Assembly: GCA_910579285.1 (NCBI GenBank)
Contig: CAJTTT010000003.1
Location: 51,118 to 115,117, forward strand
Reading direction: 5' to 3'
DNA from: an uncultured Lachnospiraceae bacterium
Lineage (GTDB): Bacteria > Bacillota > Clostridia > Lachnospirales > Lachnospiraceae
Length of the DNA: 64,000 nucleotides
A program made the position numbers and the translations under genes. Shown here in pieces: positions 9,245 through 16,637 of this stretch. Under the pieces are notes generated by a model. It did no database searches. It saw nothing but the letters and a program-made list of their open reading frames with translations, and had not been told where the DNA came from. The stretch's first letter is position 1, and every line of letters starts with the position of its first letter.

Positions 9245-9994
9245 TCAGATACCGTATTCGTCCCTTAAATCTGCCGAAATGTGATCCAGATCGGGATAGA
9301 CAAAGCTCTCCGTGATACCGAGCACCCGGAGACTGTCGATAAAGTATTTCTTCCGCTCACAGGGAATAATGATTTTGTAGAGCATGTTTTCATCGCAGAC
9401 ATCCTCCAGATGTTTCAGGGAGTTATGCACGGTAAAGTTGGAATGCTGGGAGTACATCCGCAGGTTATTTTCTGTGGAACTGCATGCAAGAATGCGGTTT
9501 GTCAGCTCGTGGTTGTGATGGGCATGCTTGAAGGCGGGCAGCAGCATTTCCTGCGTGGTGTCGGCGTCGATGGGATAAATGCAGTTGCCGAATCCTTCCT
9601 GCTCGTTCAAAAGACCAGGCGCCAGAACCCAGACGCAGCCGTCCGTTTCCGGCAGTTCCCGGTAAGTCTCCGTGGCGAAAAAAACCGCGATCAGAGGGGA
9701 CTGACTCCAGTCAAGCATTCTGGTGGGTAGGCCGTAATGCTGCATCAAAGATACCCAGCCCGCGTAATTATGCTTTTCAGGGGGATTGTCAATGATCTGT
9801 CTGGCGCGCGTATAGAAATCGTTGGTGATATACCGCTCGGCATCCAGCCGCTTTTTACTGCGCTGGATGGAAGGAATCAGCTTGAGCGATGCGTTTTCCT
9901 CCCCGCGGTACCACAGCCGCATACCGTGCTCCTGATATAAACTGTTAACGAACTGTAACAGCTCGTCAATGGTGCGTATTTCCTGTTTAATCAT
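9245..9994 (-). CDS. FRG-domain protein
   Basis: This 249-residue protein carries an FRG domain: the naming motif appears as LWYRGEEN near residue 27, followed by PSIQR and the core LMQHYGLPTRMLDWSQSP at about residues 85-102, then AVFFA. FRG proteins are cytosolic, of unknown biochemistry, and frequent beside mobile or defence genes. No signal peptide or membrane helix is seen. It lies just upstream of the sugar ABC operon on the same strand (55-base gap), yet it is divergently placed from the Septu-like pair. A candidate promoter is present in the 295-base divergent region. Whether it belongs functionally with the transporter or the defence genes is open; the second seems likelier. Confidence 0.85.
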   Translation of the reverse strand: MIKQEIRTIDELLQFVNSLYQEHGMRLWYRGEENASLKLIPSIQRSKKRLDAERYITNDFYTRARQIIDNPPEKHNYAGWVSLMQHYGLPTRMLDWSQSPLIAVFFATETYRELPETDGCVWVLAPGLLNEQEGFGNCIYPIDADTTQEMLLPAFKHAHHNHELTNRILACSSTENNLRMYSQHSNFTVHNSLKHLEDVCDENMLYKIIIPCERKKYFIDSLRVLGITESFVYPDLDHISADLRDEYGI

Positions 9995-10080
9995 AGTTTC
10001 TCCATTTTTGTGCGTCCACCGTAACCTAAGCCGTTTCCGGCTAAGAAGGATTTGGGGACTCGGCCTGTTTTGTCATAATG

Positions 10081-10109
10081 ATTATAGAAGATTTTGGAAG
10101 GATGTACAA
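10081..10109 (-). promoter_or_regulatory. Promoter for the FRG-domain gene
   Basis: On the minus strand TTGTAC (10109-10104) and TATAAT (10086-10081) are 17 bases apart. The leader would be about 80 bases. The region 9995-10289 otherwise holds only this promoter, the opposing promoter of the Septu-like pair and an imperfect repeat around 10027-10044. Confidence 0.45.
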
Positions 10110-10208
10110 GGGGTCTCGTAGATGGTGTTATGCTGGAGCGCTGGATAGCAGCCTTTTTCCAGGATCAAAAGAAACTTTGACTTTTCTCCGTTAAAATTTA
10201 TCGCTTTA

Positions 10209-10237
10209 TTGAAAAGCTGGATTTTCAATGTTACAAT
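10209..10237 (+). promoter_or_regulatory. Promoter of the Septu-like operon with overlapping palindrome
   Basis: TTGAAA (10209-10214) and TACAAT (10232-10237) are separated by 17 bases. A perfect inverted repeat, TTGAAAA (10209-10215) and TTTTCAA (10222-10228) with a 6-base spacer, covers the -35 box and spacer. This is where a repressor would sit. Confidence 0.55.
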
Positions 10238-10289
10238 AAAAACCAAGTGTATGATATTTTGCTAATTTGTAGAAGAGAGGTAGTAAAAG

Positions 10290-11582
10290 GTGTATTTAGA
10301 AAAGATCAGTTTAAAGAATTACAGGGCAATAAAAGAATTGGAGATCAAGCTAAAGCCCGGTATCAATCTGCTGATTGGAGACAATGGTGCAGGCAAGACT
10401 TCTGTGCTGGAAGGCATAGCTGTTGCCCTTGGCGGATTGTTTGTAAATGTGGAAGGTGTGAGTACAAAAAATATTGTAAAAGAGGATGTTCGAATGCTGG
10501 TCGATGAGGCCGGCGATTCATCAACTTTAGTGACGTATTGTGAACCAGTATGTGCCGGATGCACTTTCAAAACCAGTGATGGGGAATCGTTTTCGTGGAA
10601 TAGAGTTAAGGAAGAAATTTCATCCACACATACGAAGATAGACGATAAAAGCGTGTGTGCATGGATGAAAAAAATCACGAATCAGGCCGAGTCTTTTCTT
10701 CCTTTAATCAGTTTCCAGAGTGCGGCAAGAGCATGGAAAGTAAAGCGTGGAGATTTCGGGACAGAATTAAAGAAAAAACTGGATGACAGAAGATGCGGGT
10801 ATATCGGCTGTCTCGACTCATCTATGGATGTGAAATCTATACAGCAGTGGTGTATGAAGCAGGAAATATTAGCGCTTAATAAAGGGAAAACAATTAGTGA
10901 ATATGAAGCATTTAAACATATCATATCAACATTTATGAAAGAGATCAGCGAACTGGACGAAGCGCCTGAAATTTACTATTCTCCTCAGTTTAGCGAACTG
11001 GTATATAGAGATAACAGGAAAGAAATGACAATTTCTAAACTGAGTGCAGGATACCAGTCACTGTTATGGATGATCATGGATCTGGCATATAGAGTATGCC
11101 TGTTGAATCCGAAACTTTGTGAAAAAAAACAAATAAAGGGGATCGTCTTGATTGATGAGGCGGATATGCACCTGCATCCGAAGTGGCAGTGGAATATCAT
11201 TAAGGCACTTAGCGCAACCTTTGCAAAGGTTCAGTTTGTCATTGCCACACATTCTCCGATTGTCATATCTTCCGCCAAGGAAGCAAATCTGATTCTGCTG
11301 GATGAGAATCAGGAAGTAACCTATCTGCCTGAATGTTATGGATATGCAGTGGAAGACGTACTATGCTATAGGCAGGAAAGCGTTTCCAGACCAAAGAATG
11401 TAAAAATGATTATAGATCAAATCAATGAATTTGTGGAAGAAGAACATTTTGATCAGGCAGAGAATGCTTTGGAACAGTTGAGAGGTATGTTGGGAGAAGA
11501 TAACTCTGAATTTAAAAAGATGGCTGGCATCATTGGAGATGCGAAAGCGATAATGGGAGAGCTGTTACATGATATTGATTGA
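10290..11582 (+). CDS. ptuA: Septu-like AAA/ABC-type ATPase (PtuA-like)
   Basis: This 430-residue ATPase matches the PtuA component of Septu-type anti-phage systems. Walker A GDNGAGKTS is at residues 31-39, an ABC-like signature LSAGYQS is near residue 252, Walker B IVLIDEADMHLHP is near residue 292 and the H-loop ATHSPIVIS is near residue 325. There is no TOPRIM domain, which separates it from OLD nucleases. The start is GTG at 10290, preceded by AGAGAGG 9 bases away. It overlaps the HNH gene by 14 bases. Base composition is more AT-rich than in neighbouring housekeeping genes, suggesting transfer. No reverse transcriptase is nearby, so this is the stand-alone form rather than a retron. Confidence 0.8.
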   Translation: MYLEKISLKNYRAIKELEIKLKPGINLLIGDNGAGKTSVLEGIAVALGGLFVNVEGVSTKNIVKEDVRMLVDEAGDSSTLVTYCEPVCAGCTFKTSDGESFSWNRVKEEISSTHTKIDDKSVCAWMKKITNQAESFLPLISFQSAARAWKVKRGDFGTELKKKLDDRRCGYIGCLDSSMDVKSIQQWCMKQEILALNKGKTISEYEAFKHIISTFMKEISELDEAPEIYYSPQFSELVYRDNRKEMTISKLSAGYQSLLWMIMDLAYRVCLLNPKLCEKKQIKGIVLIDEADMHLHPKWQWNIIKALSATFAKVQFVIATHSPIVISSAKEANLILLDENQEVTYLPECYGYAVEDVLCYRQESVSRPKNVKMIIDQINEFVEEEHFDQAENALEQLRGMLGEDNSEFKKMAGIIGDAKAIMGELLHDID

Positions 11583-12312
11583 AAAAGAAGGCTTGCCAGA
11601 CGGGCTGAACAGGAGAATCGTTGAGATCCGTAAGAGTGACAAGTGGAAGAATGTGAAGGAGGACAATACAGATGCCATAAGGCAGGTATTTGATGATGAT
11701 TTTCCTAAGAATGATGTAAAAGCGGTCTTAATCCGTGAACAGAAGGGATTGTGTGCGTATTGTATGCGGAGAATCCGCACAGATTCTCACTCCAGAGTTG
11801 AGCATTTTGTTCCCCTGAGCAGAGACAAAGAAAGGGCACTTGATTATAACAATATGCTTGGGGTGTGTGACGGTGGGGAAAAGGTAATGGGACAGCAGGG
11901 ACATATATTATGCTGTGATGCTCATAAGAGAGAGTCGGAGATTAAGACAAGCCCTCTAAATAAGAATCAGATGGATAAAATCGCATATAAGCCGGATGGG
12001 ACCATATATACGAATCCAAAAGATATAGAGATGGAAAAAGAAATGAATGAAACCCTTTTGTTAAACGGGATTAGAAAAGCAGATGGTTCTTGCAGGGATA
12101 CATCAACAGAAATTTTAAAAGGTAGAAGAGATGCTTATGACAGAGCGCGTCTGATGATGAAAAAGCTTGATAGGAGCGGAAAATGTACTTCCGCATCTGT
12201 GAAAAGGATTATAGATAATCTTTACAACTGTGAAGAACGTGAAGAATATGTGGGAGTAAAGTTGTATTATTTTAATAAAAAGTACAGGGAATTGGTGCGG
12301 CGCAGCTTGTAG
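11569..12312 (+). CDS. ptuB: Septu-like HNH endonuclease (PtuB-like)
   Basis: This 247-residue protein has an HNH-type nuclease core of the TIGR02646/PtuB kind. LCAYCMRR gives the first zinc pair, SRVEHFVPLSRD the catalytic EH, and LDYNNMLGVCDGG the central Asn; a second Cys pair lies in LCCDAHK. The C-terminal half is charged and helical. It begins inside the last codons of the ATPase gene (ATG at 11569), so translation is coupled, as in known ptuAB operons. In Septu systems the ATPase and HNH proteins assemble and degrade nucleic acid on phage infection. Activity here is inferred from motifs and gene order. Confidence 0.8.
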   Translation: MILIEKEGLPDGLNRRIVEIRKSDKWKNVKEDNTDAIRQVFDDDFPKNDVKAVLIREQKGLCAYCMRRIRTDSHSRVEHFVPLSRDKERALDYNNMLGVCDGGEKVMGQQGHILCCDAHKRESEIKTSPLNKNQMDKIAYKPDGTIYTNPKDIEMEKEMNETLLLNGIRKADGSCRDTSTEILKGRRDAYDRARLMMKKLDRSGKCTSASVKRIIDNLYNCEEREEYVGVKLYYFNKKYRELVRRSL

Positions 12313-12384
12313 TTTGCCATACATATTCGGAAAGATACCAATTAAGAATTTTCATTGCAATGACTTTAGAGAGGAAAAAGTTTA

Positions 12385-13509
12385 ATGGAAAAGAAAACAA
12401 AACAGAATTTAATCATAGTGATCGTGGGAGTGGTATTATTTGCGGCCCTGATGAATTTGCATGTGGTGCTCCAGTTTCTGGAAAAGGGGATAGCGGTTAT
12501 CCTGCCTGTCATCGTCGGCGGTATCCTGGCCTTGTTTATCAACGTGCCCATGACGGGGATTGAGAAGCGGCTGCGCAAATGGATGCAGAAAACGAAAAAG
12601 CAGCCTTCCGACAAGGCTTACCGGCTTGTTTCGTTTCTGCTCACCTTTGTCTGTGTTGCACTGGTGCTTACGCTTGTATTCACACTGCTCATACCAGAGC
12701 TTGCAAGTTCCGTGAAAGGGCTTTATCTGCTGGTTGAAGCGCGCCTGCCGCAGTGGATTGCCTATCTGGAGAGTCTGGACCTGCAGTCGGGGTGGCTGGA
12801 GGACATGCTGGCGGATATCAACCTGGAAAAGATCATGCAGAACGTTGGCATCGGGGCCAATCTGTTTTTGGAGGGTGTGGTGAGCACGGTATCCTCTGCC
12901 GCGAGTATAGTCATAACGGCGGTATTTGGACTGATCATCAGCATTTATCTGGTGCTGGGGAAGGAGCAGATAGGCGGACATGCCAAAAAGATAGTATATG
13001 CCTATTTAAAACTTGCATGGGCGGAAAATGTCATGCATTTTTGCCGTACATTTAACAGGTCTTTTTCCAATTTCCTGTCAGGGCAGTGTGCGGAGGCGGT
13101 GATCCTCGGAATACTGATGTTTCTGGCATTTACGGTTTTCAGACTGCCTTATGGAAGTCTGGTCGGCGTACTGACGGCGGTCTGTGCGATCATTCCCTAT
13201 GTGGGGGCGCTTATGTCCGGCGCGGTCAGCGTAATTCTTGCTCTGCTGATCAGCCCGGCTCTGGCGGTCCGCTGTCTGATTGTCTATCTGATTGTCCAGT
13301 TTGTTGAGAATCAGTTTATCTATCCAAGAGTGGTGGGCGGCTCTGTAGGATTACCGCCGCTGTATACGCTTGTTGCGGCAATGATCGGCGGCAATCTCTT
13401 TGGAATCATGGGAATTATCTTCTTTATTCCGCTGATGGCTGTTTTTGTTGAACTCGTGAAAGAGGACGCGGGGAAGCGTCTGGATCGTCGGGGAAAACAT
13501 AGCGTATAG
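12385..13509 (+). CDS. AI-2E family transporter
   Basis: This 374-residue membrane protein belongs to the AI-2E (PerM/TqsA) family. It has an N-terminal helix pair, a soluble helical stretch (about 70-150), then five to six further helices. Family-type segments GSLVGVLTAVCAIIPYVG and FVENQFIYPRVVGGSVGLPP are visible near residues 255 and 310. GAGAGG precedes ATG 12385. Members export small molecules or exchange sodium for protons; the name does not prove AI-2 transport. It follows the Septu-like pair by 72 bases but has no known link to it. Confidence 0.88.
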   Translation: MEKKTKQNLIIVIVGVVLFAALMNLHVVLQFLEKGIAVILPVIVGGILALFINVPMTGIEKRLRKWMQKTKKQPSDKAYRLVSFLLTFVCVALVLTLVFTLLIPELASSVKGLYLLVEARLPQWIAYLESLDLQSGWLEDMLADINLEKIMQNVGIGANLFLEGVVSTVSSAASIVITAVFGLIISIYLVLGKEQIGGHAKKIVYAYLKLAWAENVMHFCRTFNRSFSNFLSGQCAEAVILGILMFLAFTVFRLPYGSLVGVLTAVCAIIPYVGALMSGAVSVILALLISPALAVRCLIVYLIVQFVENQFIYPRVVGGSVGLPPLYTLVAAMIGGNLFGIMGIIFFIPLMAVFVELVKEDAGKRLDRRGKHSV

Positions 13510-13589
13510 GGAAAAGTTAAAAAGCAGGGATATCATAAAAAACGAAAAGATAGAAAAATATTGCCTTTATGTAAAATAATGTTAACCTG

Positions 13590-13624
13590 CGTTGCTTGCC
13601 GCAACGGGTGTTCCTCCGTATAAT
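13590..13624 (+). promoter_or_regulatory. Promoter and palindromic operator of the XRE regulator gene
   Basis: TTGCCG (13596-13601) and TATAAT (13619-13624) are 17 bases apart. CGTTGC (13590-13595) and GCAACG (13601-13606) form a perfect inverted repeat with a 5-base spacer lying over the -35 box. Autorepression by the XRE protein encoded 25 bases downstream is the likely use. Confidence 0.5.
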
Positions 13625-13648
13625 GGGAGTGAAAGGAGGGCATCCCTG

Positions 13649-14158
13649 ATGCTGAACGAAAATATCAAAACCATCAGAAAGTCCAAAGGGCTTTCGCAGG
13701 AGGAACTTGCAATCAAGCTGAGTGTGGTGAGACAAACGATTTCGAAATGGGAACAAGGTCTGTCGGTTCCAGATGCTGACATGCTGATTTCCATATCAGA
13801 GGTATTTGAAATACCAGTCAGCACACTGCTTGGAGAAACCGTTGTTGAGAGGAAGGCCGATGATCTGAGAGTAATCGCTGAGAAGCTTGAGGTCATAAAC
13901 TTACAGCTTGCGCATGAAAAAGCGGTAAGACAAAAAGTGATTCACTGGTTTTTTGTTTTGTTGTGTGTGATTATAGCGGCTGTTTTTGCCATACTGAAAG
14001 CATTAAACAGTCCTTACCTGGGCTGGGACTACAGTCATCCCGAAACCGCAGCAGCCGGAGTACTGTTTCACGCATTTGAGTGGCTGTTCATCCGAATAGC
14101 GCCGTTTGCCCTGATTGGGGCGATCGTCGGGGCCTGCTTCACACGGAAGAAAGTGTGA
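13649..14158 (+). CDS. XRE-family regulator with membrane-anchored C-terminus
   Basis: This 169-residue protein starts at ATG 13649 after AAAGGAGGG. Residues 4-60 are a Cro/C1-type helix-turn-helix (LSQEELAIKLSVVRQTISKW). A short coiled stretch follows, then hydrophobic segments near residues 95-112 and 145-162. Such membrane-tethered XRE regulators are common in Firmicutes and usually control a neighbouring membrane or resistance function. The palindrome over its own promoter suggests autoregulation. Its target is not evident; the AI-2E transporter gene upstream on the same strand is one candidate. Confidence 0.85.
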   Translation: MLNENIKTIRKSKGLSQEELAIKLSVVRQTISKWEQGLSVPDADMLISISEVFEIPVSTLLGETVVERKADDLRVIAEKLEVINLQLAHEKAVRQKVIHWFFVLLCVIIAAVFAILKALNSPYLGWDYSHPETAAAGVLFHAFEWLFIRIAPFALIGAIVGACFTRKKV

Positions 14159-14209
14159 AAGGCGCATGGGGCGGTGAAAATGCTGCATGTATTTTTGCCG
14201 CCGTTAAAG

Positions 14210-14731
14210 TTATTTTTTCAGATATTGCAAAATCGGTTCAATATACTTTTTGTCTGAAATGTCATAAGAGGAAGAAATCATTTTAACCATTATTTCTTCA
14301 TCTTCTGTCTTGTCTTTTTTTGCTTTAAGGGTTTTTACAAACATTTTCATCATCAGTTTAGATGGCATGGACATTTTTTCATAATTGAACCCTCCCGGAC
14401 AGTAAAAGATCCTGACTTTTTTCTGTTCCGACTCGTTGAAAATCCGTTTAAGCGCTATGTCAATTTCCGGGTTGTCTATCGGACTTCCTCCAACACAAAA
14501 TGCAATCAGCTTCTTGTCTGCCCATTTATCCATATTTCTCTTAAACCAGCTAATTTTACTGATATTGCCCGCACAAGCCCAACCTCCAAAAATAATGGCT
14601 TCATATGCAGCCAGATCTTTCTTTTTTGCGGCTGACAATTCAAAGCAATCAGCCCCCGCTGCTTCCGCGATCCATTCAGCATAGCGTTTTGTAAATCCTG
14701 TTTGTGAAGTGTAAATTACGATTGTATTCAT
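14210..14731 (-). CDS. Flavodoxin-domain protein
   Basis: This 173-residue cytosolic protein has a flavodoxin-like fold. The FMN phosphate loop reads IVIYTSQTGFTKRYA near the N-terminus, and later segments are AIIFGGWACAG and LIAFCVGG. It resembles HemG-like or short-chain flavodoxins of clostridia. ATG 14731 is preferred over an in-frame ATG two codons upstream because AGAGG then has a 9-base spacing. It is monocistronic and convergent with the XRE gene. Its redox partner is unknown. Confidence 0.8.
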   Translation of the reverse strand: MNTIVIYTSQTGFTKRYAEWIAEAAGADCFELSAAKKKDLAAYEAIIFGGWACAGNISKISWFKRNMDKWADKKLIAFCVGGSPIDNPEIDIALKRIFNESEQKKVRIFYCPGGFNYEKMSMPSKLMMKMFVKTLKAKKDKTEDEEIMVKMISSSYDISDKKYIEPILQYLKK

Positions 14732-14956
14732 CAGCATAAACCTCTACCCTTAATTATGGAAACAAGTTACCTGTATGTCAATAGGAATGAAGTAGGATTA
14801 ATTTGCCTGGAGACCGTCGTAGTTGTTATTTTCGCATTGATGTGGTAAAGTGAACAAAATGAGTTGGAGGGTGAATGGGTATATTAATTATTGATGAGAA
14901 AACCGGGTTGTAGATTCGCTTAAAAGCTGCAATTGGCGAAATGGAGTGGAACAATT

Positions 14957-15992
14957 ATGAACAATAGGCTGATAGACTTTGATCAGAATAACATGATTAA
15001 TCAATTTGTTAAAACGGATGATATTTTAATGGATATGTGCGGCATCATCGAATCTTCGCAGAAGGCTGCATATCAGGCAGTTAATATGACTCTTGTCAAG
15101 AGAAACTGGCTTCTTGGATATAGAATTGCCAGTGAAGAAATGCAGGATAGAGAGCGTGCAAAATACGGGGCAGAGATTATAAAGAATCTTTCCAAAGAAT
15201 TATCCGCAGAGTATGGAAAAGGATTTACAAAAACCAATTTATATGCGTTTTATTCATTTTATAAAATGTATCCGAAGATTTTCCAGACATCGTCTGGAAA
15301 ATCTCAAAGACTGTTATCATGGTCGCATTACACAGTGCTGCTACAGGTAAATGACGAAAAAGCTCGTGCATGGTATGAGAAAGAAGCTGTCGAACAAACG
15401 TGGAGTGTCAGAACATTACAGCGTAATGTTTCTTCGCAGTATTATTACCGTATCCTTCAAACGCAGAATAAGGAACTCGTTGAGGGCGAGATGAAGGAGC
15501 TGACGGCGAAATATCAGAACGACAAGCTGGAGTTTATCAAAAATCCGATTGTTGCTGAATTTTTGGGGTTTGCGTCAAATGCGGATTTTACAGAAAGCGA
15601 TTTGGAAAAAAGTATTCTTTCCAATATTCAAAAATTTCATTGATCTTGTGTTTTATAATTATATTCTCAAATGTTTTGTTCTGATCGACTTGAAAACACA
15701 GAAAATCACACATCAGGATGTCGGTCAGATGGATATGTATATCCGCATGTATGATGAATTAAAACGTAGCGAGGGAGACAATCCGACAATCGGTATTGTA
15801 CTTTGTGCGGATACGGATGAAGATATTGCGAGATATTCGGTTCTTCACGGAAATGAACAATTATTTGCTTCTAAGTATAAACTTTATCTGCCAACGGAAG
15901 AAGAACTGCGAGCGGAAATCGAATCTCAAAAAGCGATGTTTTACTTGCAGCAATGCGGGAAAAAAGGAACAGAAGCAGAAAACAAGCTTTAA
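14957..15992 (+). pseudogene. DUF1016/PDDEXK nuclease (YhcG-like), broken by deletion and frameshift
   Basis: The first part (14957-15643) encodes the N-terminal DUF1016 helical domain, including LSKELSAEYGKGFTKTNLYAF and LLSWSHYTVLLQV, up to a stop just after LSNIQKFH. The C-terminal nuclease domain resumes in another frame from about 15635 with FIDLVFYNYILKCFVLIDLK and THQDVGQMDMYIRMYD. Compared with intact family members, roughly 20-25 residues just before FIDLVFYN are missing. That stretch normally carries the strand with conserved residues of the PDDEXK fold. One deletion with frame change explains both features. The region is AT-rich, like the Septu-like genes. The relic is probably non-functional. 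Confidence 0.8.
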
Positions 15993-16019
15993 ATGCTATT
16001 GATTAAGGAGGAAAAAGCA

Positions 16020-16637
16020 ATGAAAGTACTTATGATCAACGGAAGCCCGCGTGCAGGCGGCAACACATCCATCGCCCTGCGGGAGATGGAGCAGGTTTTT
16101 GCGGCGGAGGGCGTGGAAACAGAAACCATCCAGATCGGCAGTCAGGCCATACGGGGCTGTATCGCCTGCAATTCCTGTGCGGAAAAAGGAAAATGCGTGT
16201 TTGATGACATTGTGAACGAGACGGCGCCGAAGTTTGAGGCATGCGATGGGCTGGTGATTGCGTCCCCGGTTTACTATGCGTCTGCCAACGGCACGCTGAT
16301 TTCTTTTCTGGACAGACTGTTTTACAGCACGCCCTTTGACAAGCGCATGAAGGCAGGAGCCAGTGTCGTCGTGGCAAGACGGGGCGGCCTGTCGGCCACT
16401 TTTGATGAGCTGAACAAGTATTTTACGATCTGCGGTATGCCGGTGGCCTCCAGCCAGTATTGGAACAGTGTTCACGGCAGACTGCAGGGCGAAGCGGCGC
16501 AGGATGCGGAAGGGTTACAGACCATGCGCACGCTTGCGCGGAATATGACGTTCTTAATCAAGAGCATTGCGCTCGGGAAGGAAACTTACGGCCTGCCGGA
16601 AAACGAGCCTGCCCAGAGAACCAATTTTATTCACTGA
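16020..16637 (+). CDS. NADPH-dependent FMN reductase / flavodoxin-family oxidoreductase
   Basis: This 205-residue cytosolic flavoprotein begins at ATG 16020 after AAGGAGG; the open frame upstream of that is not needed. The N-terminal MKVLMINGSPRAGGNTS is the FMN-phosphate loop. The cysteine-bearing segment CIACNSCAEKGKCVFDD and the motif ASPVYYASANG near residue 80 place it with clostridial NAD(P)H-dependent FMN reductases that carry an iron-sulfur-like Cys cluster region. It converges with the Na/Pi transporter, the two 3' ends overlapping by 11 bases. The substrate is unknown. Confidence 0.87.
   Translation: MKVLMINGSPRAGGNTSIALREMEQVFAAEGVETETIQIGSQAIRGCIACNSCAEKGKCVFDDIVNETAPKFEACDGLVIASPVYYASANGTLISFLDRLFYSTPFDKRMKAGASVVVARRGGLSATFDELNKYFTICGMPVASSQYWNSVHGRLQGEAAQDAEGLQTMRTLARNMTFLIKSIALGKETYGLPENEPAQRTNFIH

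Noticed and set aside
9995..12312. A retron containing PtuA/PtuB effectors.
   Set aside because: There is no reverse transcriptase gene and no obvious msr/msd structure in the 295 bases upstream.
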